Positions 6,400 through 11,322 of a DNA stretch of 11,322 nt are shown piece by piece; positions within the stretch are counted from its first letter, which is position 1, and each line of letters starts with the position of its first letter. Source of the DNA: Neisseriaceae bacterium (lineage in GTDB: Bacteria > Pseudomonadota > Gammaproteobacteria > Burkholderiales > Neisseriaceae); NCBI GenBank assembly GCA_017989485.1, contig JAGNPU010000025.1, positions 1-11,322 of the forward strand, in the 5' to 3' direction. The position numbers and the translations under genes are program-made. Below the pieces are notes generated by a model. The model searched no databases. It saw only the letters and a list, made by a program, of their open reading frames with translations, and was not told where the DNA came from.

Positions 6400-7992
6400 C
6401 TATGCCGATGGCTCGCTCAGAGGCTCGATGGGCGCCGGCGTGTGTTCGGCCTGGGCGGCGGCTTTGACCGCTTTGGCGGCTTCGGCCACGGCCTCGGCGA
6501 CGGCTTGGGCCTCGATTTCTTGGGTCACCCGTTGCGCCGCCGGTGGCAGCTCAATGCGCTGTGGCCTTTGGGTGCTTAAGTCGCGCATCAGCCGTTGGTA
6601 TTCCGAAGACTGATTGAGCAAGGTTGCGCCCGCATGCTTCAGCTGGTTGATGGCCTCGTTCGGCAGATACAGGCTGGTGGGGATGTTCAGCGCCTGCGCG
6701 CGCAAAGAGGGGTCGAATAAATCCTTAAGGCCTAGGCTGATGTAGTAAATTTCGACCGGCTCGGTGCCCTTCAGCTGAGACTGGCGCCGCTGTTCTTCTT
6801 TAAAGGTGTCGACCAGCACCCGAAATTGGCGTTCGGATTCCTGTGAATACTTGTCGATGGGAATGTTCACCAAGGAGTTCAATACCTGGCCCATGGTGGG
6901 GATGTTGGCGGTTTGGTCTACCTGCTGGCTCAGTTCATTCTGGGCGTTGACGTTGATGATGACAATGCGTTCAGAGGTGCCCTGGTCCAATACGTCGTAG
7001 AGGTAATCACGGCTAAAGAGGTTGGTCATGTCCAGTAAGGAGCGCAGGCCGAGGTTGTCGGTGAGGCCGCCGTCGATCAGGTGAATATAGGGGCGTTTGT
7101 CGCTGTCGGCGTATTGGCGCAGGTCGCGGATCATTTCGCGCTGGGTTTGCGCGCGAAACAGATTGTTTGCCTGCTGTTCCGCTTTTTCGAGCTGTTGCAA
7201 GATGTCGGGCACGTTTTTATAAGTGCAGTGGCCGCCGTTGTTGTTGAGCGTCAGGGGGGCAAACACCAGGGGTACCGAGCTGGAGGCGGCGACGGCGCGG
7301 GCAATCGGTAGGTCGGCCAAGTCTAGACACATTAAGTCAAAAGACTCTTGGGTGAAATCGAGGCGGTTGCCGCTGGACATGTCGGTGGCGCTGATGACGG
7401 CAAATGGCCCCTTGCGTTCATCGATGAGGGCCTGATAGGTTTTGCCCTTAAATAGGGCGCGGTCTAACTCCTCGGCCAAAAGGTCGCCACGGCCAAACTC
7501 CGGCGAGGACAGGCGCGACAGGTTGGGGATGGCAAACAGCTGTCGTTGTAATATGCCCTGGAGGTTTTGGCGCAAAAAGTTTTTTTCAAAGTGGCCTAAG
7601 GTGTCTGGCCCGTTGAGGCCGTAATAGGCCGCCAAAATGGCGCCGCCAGAAATGCCAAACACGAGGTCGACTTCGTCAAATAAGGTGGTTTTTTTGGCGT
7701 CGAGCACGATTTGGTTCTGGGCCATCTCCTCTAAGACGCCATAGCCCAGCGCCGCGGCGCGGGTGCCGCCACCAGAAAACGTCATGATCACAAACAGCTT
7801 GTTAGACGTTTTTTGATTGAAGATCAGCTCGTCCTTGCGCAAAATGGTTTGATACAGACGATAGCCCTCGTTCATGTCGGCTTCGGCAATGGTTTTGATG
7901 GGCTCATAGCGGATAGAGCCACAGGCGGCCAGGGCGGCGCAGCTTAAGGCGATGAGGCCATGGCGAAGCAGGGCGTGAATAGAGCGGGACAT
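6400..7992 (-). CDS. Patatin-like phospholipase, predicted lipoprotein
   Basis: With the start at 7992 the protein is 530 residues and opens with a lipoprotein signal: basic MSRSIHALLRHG, a hydrophobic stretch, and lipobox LAAC (residues 21-24), so C24 would be lipidated. The patatin catalytic set is present: oxyanion motif GGGTRAAALG (74-83), nucleophile elbow GISGG with S115, and DGG with D307, the Ser-Asp dyad of patatin lipid acyl hydrolases. Residues about 490-515 form an Ala/Glu/Lys-rich probably helical tail, followed by a Pro-rich end. An in-frame ATG at 8037 would put 15 residues before the signal peptide and overlap moeB, so I reject it. The gene starts 26 bp after the moeB stop, so it is probably co-transcribed. 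Likely role is periplasmic or outer-membrane-facing lipid hydrolysis; substrate unknown. Confidence 0.88.
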   Translation of the reverse strand: MSRSIHALLRHGLIALSCAALAACGSIRYEPIKTIAEADMNEGYRLYQTILRKDELIFNQKTSNKLFVIMTFSGGGTRAAALGYGVLEEMAQNQIVLDAKKTTLFDEVDLVFGISGGAILAAYYGLNGPDTLGHFEKNFLRQNLQGILQRQLFAIPNLSRLSSPEFGRGDLLAEELDRALFKGKTYQALIDERKGPFAVISATDMSSGNRLDFTQESFDLMCLDLADLPIARAVAASSSVPLVFAPLTLNNNGGHCTYKNVPDILQQLEKAEQQANNLFRAQTQREMIRDLRQYADSDKRPYIHLIDGGLTDNLGLRSLLDMTNLFSRDYLYDVLDQGTSERIVIINVNAQNELSQQVDQTANIPTMGQVLNSLVNIPIDKYSQESERQFRVLVDTFKEEQRRQSQLKGTEPVEIYYISLGLKDLFDPSLRAQALNIPTSLYLPNEAINQLKHAGATLLNQSSEYQRLMRDLSTQRPQRIELPPAAQRVTQEIEAQAVAEAVAEAAKAVKAAAQAEHTPAPIEPLSEPSA

Positions 7993-8018
7993 AGACAGGC
8001 TTTCCAACAAACAAGGGG

Positions 8019-8768
8019 TTAGGCGGGCGGGGCACACACGCGGCAGCTTGGGTTTTGATTAAAGTTCAAGGTTTGCCAGGCGCCGCTGAAGGCGTCGTAG
8101 AGCATGAGTTTGCCAATCGGGTTTTGGCCGATGCCCATGATTAATTTTAGGGCCTCGACGGCCTGCATGCTGCCGATGACGCCGACCAGGGGGGACAGTA
8201 CCCCAAATAAGGCGCAAGCACCATCGCTGGCGTCGTCGCCGTCGAATAGGCAGGCATAGCAAGGGGCGTGGGCCTGGCGCGGGTCGTAGACGCTGAGCTG
8301 GCCTTCAAAACGCACGGCGGCGCCCGACACCAACGGGGTTTGAGTGCGTACCGAAGCCTCATTCAAGGCTTTGCGGGTGGCAAAGTTGTCGCTGCAATCC
8401 AGGACCACGTCGGCGTGTTGCATGTGGGTGCATAAGGCCTCATAGTCTAAGCGTTGGTTCAATAATGTCAACTGCGTGCGGCTGTTTAAGGCCCGCACCC
8501 GTTGGGCCATGGCCTCGATTTTTGGGGTACCCACATCGGCTTCGCTAAAGGCAATTTGGCGCTGTAGGTTGCTGTCGTCGACGTCGTCAAAATCGGCCAA
8601 CATCAAATGGCCTACGCCGGCGCCGGCCAAAAAGGGGATGGCGCAGGCGCCTAGACCGCCGCAGCCGATGACTAAGGCGGTGGCCTGTTGGAGTTTGGTT
8701 TGGCCTTCGATGCCAATTTCATCCAGCAAAATGTGGCGGCTATAACGTAAGAGGGCTTGGTCTTCCAT
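8019..8768 (-). CDS. moeB: Molybdopterin-synthase adenylyltransferase MoeB (HesA/MoeB/ThiF family)
   Basis: The 249-residue protein has the length and layout of E. coli MoeB. Visible: RYSRH near the N-terminus, nucleotide-binding GCGGLG (35-40), DDSNLQRQ (64-71), K83, D127 in LDCSDNF, and two zinc pairs C170/C173 (CYAC) and C242/C245 (CRVC). MoeB adenylates the C-terminal glycine of MoaD so that sulfur can be loaded for molybdopterin synthesis, in the cytoplasm. There is no C-terminal rhodanese domain. ThiF, the thiamine-pathway paralogue, is the main alternative; MoeB is favoured by the GVLSPLVGVIGSMQAVEALK segment and the molybdenum neighbours. The start at 8768 has no clear Shine-Dalgarno. 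The gene diverges from modABC across 186 bp. Confidence 0.86.
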   Translation of the reverse strand: MEDQALLRYSRHILLDEIGIEGQTKLQQATALVIGCGGLGACAIPFLAGAGVGHLMLADFDDVDDSNLQRQIAFSEADVGTPKIEAMAQRVRALNSRTQLTLLNQRLDYEALCTHMQHADVVLDCSDNFATRKALNEASVRTQTPLVSGAAVRFEGQLSVYDPRQAHAPCYACLFDGDDASDGACALFGVLSPLVGVIGSMQAVEALKLIMGIGQNPIGKLMLYDAFSGAWQTLNFNQNPSCRVCAPPA

Positions 8769-8886
8769 GGGGGGCGCTTGAAAATAATAATGGCTTATTT
8801 AAGCAGAAAAGCCATGGTTTAGCCATCAATGTGCCCGTATTTCCTGATTTAAAGGGTTTACTAGGCCAAAAGGGGGATAGACAAAC

Positions 8887-8922
8887 CGGCCTCAGGCCAT
8901 TAGCCTAGGCCGACATTATAAA
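8887..8922 (+). promoter_or_regulatory. Dyad and -10 element upstream of modABC
   Basis: A strong hairpin-capable dyad, CGGCCT (8887-8892), bulged C, AGGC (8894-8897), five-base loop, GCCT (8903-8906), AGGCCG (8907-8912), sits directly before TATAAA (8917-8922), a good -10. No -35 match exists at 16-18 bp; the dyad occupies that place, as a regulator site would. The classic ModE TATA-rich palindrome is not seen. If transcription starts farther upstream, the same bases would form an RNA hairpin in the leader. Confidence 0.35.
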
Positions 8923-8954
8923 ATAGTTGTTTATCCACTTAAAAGGCAAAATCA

Positions 8955-9686
8955 ATGAAAAAATGGCTTTTGGGGGCACTGTTTGCCCTAGCACTCCCCG
9001 TTTATGCCGCCGCAGACATCACCGTGGCCGTGGCCAGTAACGCCCAATACGTGTTTGGCGAGCTGGCCGAGCACTACACCAAAAAAACTGGCCAAGTGGT
9101 GAAAGGCAGCTTTAATGCCTCGGGTAAATTCACCACCCAAATTCGCAACGGCGCCCCCTACGCCGTGTTCATGTCTGCCGACACCCACTTTCCAGACGTG
9201 TTGGCGGCCGATAAGCTGACCCTAGAAGCCCCCAAAGAATATGCCCACGGCCAACTGGTGTTGTGGAGCACGCAAAAATTTGACGTCAACAACTGGCGCG
9301 CAGCCTTGAAAAAAGGCGGGCATAAATTGGCCGTGGCCAATCCCGATACCGCCCCTTATGGCCGTGCCGCGACCCAAGTGTTAAAAGGCCTAGGCGCTTA
9401 CGACAACAACCAAATCATCCAAGGCACCAATATTGGCCAAACCAGTCAGTATATTGAATCGGGCGTGGTGGCCGCAGGCTTTACCGCCAAATCGGTGGTG
9501 GTGGCCGACAGCATGAAAAACCGCGGCAAATGGGTGGAAGTACCGGCCAATCTATATGACCCTATTGCCCAGAGCGTGGTGTTGTTAAAGCCAGAAGGCA
9601 AAGGGTTTTATGACTTCTTGACCTCGGCCGAAGCGCAAAACATCATGAAAAAATACGGTTACGGCAAGCCCAACGCGAAGAAATAA
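8955..9686 (+). CDS. modA: Molybdate ABC transporter, periplasmic binding protein ModA
   Basis: The 243-residue protein begins with a clear signal peptide (MKKWLLGALFALALPVYA, cleavage around 18-20). Family motifs: DITVAVASNAQ (21-31), GSFNASGKFTTQIRNGAP (51-68), FMSAD (72-76), VANPDTAPYGRAA (127-139), and GFTAKS (175-180). Such proteins capture molybdate (often also tungstate) in the periplasm and deliver it to ModB. The anion ligands are expected around S28 and the NASGK loop. Start ATG 8955 has AAGG about ten bases upstream. The modB ATG follows the modA stop with no gap. Molybdate rather than sulfate or tungstate is supported by modB and modC and by the molybdenum cofactor genes nearby. 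Confidence 0.94.
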   Translation: MKKWLLGALFALALPVYAAADITVAVASNAQYVFGELAEHYTKKTGQVVKGSFNASGKFTTQIRNGAPYAVFMSADTHFPDVLAADKLTLEAPKEYAHGQLVLWSTQKFDVNNWRAALKKGGHKLAVANPDTAPYGRAATQVLKGLGAYDNNQIIQGTNIGQTSQYIESGVVAAGFTAKSVVVADSMKNRGKWVEVPANLYDPIAQSVVLLKPEGKGFYDFLTSAEAQNIMKKYGYGKPNAKK

Positions 9687-10364
9687 ATGAGTGAATTTGA
9701 TTGGGGCCCGCTGTGGCTGACCTTTAAGCTGGCCGTCACCACCGCGTGTTTTTTATTGCTCATCGGCGTGCCCATTGCGGGCTGGCTGGCGCACAGTAAA
9801 AGCCGCGGTAAGTTTCTGGTGGAAACCCTGGTGACGCTGCCGCTGTTTTTGCCGCCGTCGGTATTGGGGTTTTACCTGCTGCTGCTGTTGAGCCCACAAC
9901 ATGGGATCGGGGCGTTTTTGTCGACGTATTTCAACATTACCCTGGTGTTTTCGTTTCCCGGCCTGGTGATCGGCTCAATTATTTCCAGCATCCCGTTTAT
10001 GGTCAATCCCCTGTATGCGGCCTTAAGCCAGTTTCCATCCGGCCTGAAAGAAGTGTCGTATGGCTTTGGCAAAAGCCGGCTGTACACGTTTTTTCGCATT
10101 GAGTTAATGGGCGTGCGCCCGGCTTTATTGACCGGTGGCCTGATGGCTTTTGCCCACACCATTGGTGAGTTTGGCCTGGTGATGATGATCGGCGGGAACA
10201 TTCCGGACAAAACGCGGGTGGCGTCGATTGCGATTTACGACCAGGTGGAGTTGCTTAACTATGCCGATGCCCACGTGTACGCAGGGGTGTTGTGCGCGGT
10301 GTCGTTTGTTGTGGTGTTGTTGATTCATTTGCTGCGCCGTAGCAGCCTAAGGGGATTGCTATGA
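9687..10364 (+). CDS. modB: Molybdate ABC transporter, permease ModB
   Basis: A 225-residue inner-membrane protein with about five or six membrane segments (visible near 10-34, 45-69, 84-108, 147-169 and 198-216). The cytoplasmic coupling loop is present as EVSYGFGKSRLYTFFRIELMGV (122-143). It is a variant of the EAA motif, with EVS in place of EAA and LM in place of the usual LP. The segment GEFGLVMMIGGNIPDKTRVAS (160-180) is characteristic of ModB. It forms the transmembrane channel for molybdate between ModA and ModC. It starts immediately after the modA stop and ends in an ATGA overlap with modC, so the three are translationally coupled. Confidence 0.93.
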   Translation: MSEFDWGPLWLTFKLAVTTACFLLLIGVPIAGWLAHSKSRGKFLVETLVTLPLFLPPSVLGFYLLLLLSPQHGIGAFLSTYFNITLVFSFPGLVIGSIISSIPFMVNPLYAALSQFPSGLKEVSYGFGKSRLYTFFRIELMGVRPALLTGGLMAFAHTIGEFGLVMMIGGNIPDKTRVASIAIYDQVELLNYADAHVYAGVLCAVSFVVVLLIHLLRRSSLRGLL

Positions 10365-10990
10365 TGAAGCTGGCCTTAAGCAAACAGCGCCCTGAGTTTA
10401 CCCTCAAGGTCACGGCCCATCTGGAAGCCGGTCTGACCCACGGGATTGTGGGGCCTTCCGGCTCGGGCAAAACCACGCTGCTGCGCCTGATTGCGGGCTT
10501 TGAACGCATCGATGGCGGCAGCCTCATCGTCAACGGCCAGCTCTGGGACGATGGTGGCACCGAGTTTGTGCCTCCGCAAAAGCGTCGATGCGGCATGGTG
10601 GGGCAAGACTATGCTTTGTTCCCCCACCTCAACGTGTGGCAAAACATGACGTTTGCCGCACCTAAGGACAGTCCCTTACTGCCTGAGTTAATCGACCTGT
10701 TAAAGCTGGCGCCCTTATTGAAAAAACGCTCGGCCATGCTCTCTGGCGGCCAAAAACAGCGTGTGGCATTGGCCCGTGCGCTGGCGTTTCAGCCCGATAT
10801 TTTGATTTTGGACGAGGCCTTAAGCGCCCAAGACGAGACGCTGCGTGAAGCCATACAGACATGGTTAAAAGCCTATCAACGCCAACATGACCTGACGGTG
10901 CTGTTGGTGAGTCACAATCGAGACGAGGTCGCGCGCTTGGCCGACACCGTGCTCACCCTGAATCATGGGCAAGTGGTATTGCCGATGTAA
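10361..10990 (+). CDS. modC: Molybdate ABC transporter, short ATPase ModC without TOBE domain
   Basis: The 209-residue ATPase has all ABC motifs: Walker A GPSGSGKTT (31-39), Q-loop Q82 (VGQDYALFPHL), signature LSGGQ (127-131), Walker B DILILDE (146-152) and switch histidine H185 (VSHNRDE). After Walker B it reads DEALSAQD instead of the usual DEPLSALD. It powers molybdate import as a dimer on ModB. Many ModC proteins are about 350 residues with a C-terminal TOBE/Mop molybdate-binding domain; this one stops right after the nucleotide-binding domain. The stop is followed by non-coding sequence and terminators, with no detached domain. AAGGGG lies about seven bases before ATG 10361. A second ATG at 10364 is a possible start. 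The ATPase call is secure; molybdate specificity rests on the operon. Confidence 0.92.
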   Translation: MMKLALSKQRPEFTLKVTAHLEAGLTHGIVGPSGSGKTTLLRLIAGFERIDGGSLIVNGQLWDDGGTEFVPPQKRRCGMVGQDYALFPHLNVWQNMTFAAPKDSPLLPELIDLLKLAPLLKKRSAMLSGGQKQRVALARALAFQPDILILDEALSAQDETLREAIQTWLKAYQRQHDLTVLLVSHNRDEVARLADTVLTLNHGQVVLPM

Positions 10991-11032
10991 TGCCTAGTAA
11001 TAGGTAGTGGATAGAGGCCTAGCCTCATTGTT

Positions 11033-11064
11033 GGGGCCCTGTTTGACAGGTGCCCCTTTTTTTT
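11033..11064 (+). terminator. Rho-independent terminator after modABC
   Basis: Stem GGGGC-CCTG (11033-11041), loop TTTGA, CAGG (11047-11050), single bulged T, GCCCC (11052-11056), then eight T (11057-11064). A smaller hairpin GAGGC-CTA-GCCTC (11014-11026) sits just before it. It lies 42 bp after the modC stop. Confidence 0.85.
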
Positions 11065-11081
11065 GAGGGCGATTCAGGGGC

Positions 11082-11122
11082 AAAAAAACGGCTATGACGT
11101 CAAGGTCTTAGCCGTTTTTTTT
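11082..11122. terminator. Bidirectional terminator between modABC and the tesA-like gene
   Basis: Inverted repeat ACGGCTA (11088-11094) and TAGCCGT (11109-11115), flanked by seven A on the left (11082-11088) and eight T on the right (11115-11122), so it works on both strands. Inside, GAC (11096-11098) and GTC can extend the stem past one T-T mismatch. It ends the minus-strand gene whose stop is at 11158, and backs up the modABC terminator. Confidence 0.85.
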
Positions 11123-11157
11123 GGTGTCCCTGTGTTATGATCAAGGGCTTTAAGACA

Positions 11158-11322
11158 CTAGCGTAACAGCGGTCGCAGCGGGCGCAAGACGTTGTTCATC
11201 ATCACGTTTTGGCGGCTGGCGTTGGGGTGGATGCCGTCGGCTTGGAAGGCGTTTAGGTCGGTTTCAAAGCCGGCCACCAACAGCGGCAGCAGCGGCGTTT
11301 GGGTATTTTTGGCCACGGTTTG
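11158..11322 (-). CDS. SGNH/GDSL hydrolase, TesA-like, C-terminal 54 residues; rest beyond right edge
   Basis: The minus-strand frame from the right edge to TAG at 11160-11158 encodes 54 residues ending in NNVLRPLRPLLR. It contains ADGIHPNASRQN, the block V motif of SGNH hydrolases, which supplies the catalytic Asp and His (D-x-x-H). The preceding LLPLLVAGFETDLNAFQ fits the end of TesA/arylesterase proteins. TesA (thioesterase I/lysophospholipase L1) is usually an exported multifunctional esterase. The nucleophile serine block and any signal peptide lie outside the window, so the exact type is open. Confidence 0.8.
   Translation of the reverse strand, partial: QTVAKNTQTPLLPLLVAGFETDLNAFQADGIHPNASRQNVMMNNVLRPLRPLLR

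Noticed and set aside
7993..8037. Upstream start for the patatin gene overlapping the moeB 3' end
   Set aside because: It would place 15 residues before a clean lipoprotein signal peptide and lipobox; ATG 7992 fits export far better.
8790..8815. Inverted repeat ATGGCTT/AAGCCAT near the moeB start
   Set aside because: Only 7 bp with a 12-base AT-rich loop and no T run; too weak to call a terminator or operator, although a role in moeB control cannot be excluded.
1..11322. Neisseria-type DNA uptake sequences, CRISPR arrays, transposase genes, tRNA genes
   Set aside because: I looked for GCCGTCTGAA-like 10-12mers, regularly spaced repeats, IS-like ORFs with terminal repeats and tRNA-like cloverleafs, and saw none by eye.

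Overview
This GC-rich, gene-dense window looks like ordinary chromosome of a proteobacterium, most likely a betaproteobacterium close to the Neisseriales. That placement is an inference from the style of the HrpA, MogA, MoeB and permease proteins; no 16S gene or other marker is present. No mobile element, CRISPR array, tRNA or rRNA was seen.

Layout, left to right: (1) the 5' part of hrpA (DEAH-box RNA helicase) on the minus strand, running off the left edge; (2) a divergent plus-strand pair, mogA (molybdopterin adenylyltransferase) and a pncA-like nicotinamidase, closed by a strong terminator; (3) a 351-bp AT-rich regulatory gap and a ProY-like amino acid permease with its own terminator; (4) a compact unit with an UP-element-like promoter, an operator-like palindrome, a 19-codon ORF and a terminator; (5) on the minus strand, moeB followed by a patatin-like lipoprotein phospholipase; (6) divergently, the molybdate importer operon modA-modB-modC with no or overlapping gene spacing; (7) two terminators and the 3' end of a tesA-like SGNH hydrolase on the minus strand.

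The theme is molybdenum. ModABC imports molybdate, MoeB adenylates the small subunit of molybdopterin synthase, and MogA adenylates molybdopterin before molybdate insertion. These five genes lie in three transcription units within about 8 kb. ModC is short and lacks the C-terminal molybdate-binding (TOBE/Mop) region that many ModC proteins carry.

The least explained element is the small unit at about 6080-6367. It has a well-formed promoter with an upstream A/T element, a perfect 12-bp palindrome between -35 and -10, a good ribosome binding site, a 19-residue hydrophobic-core peptide that I do not recognise, and a strong terminator. It is the best candidate here for something undescribed.
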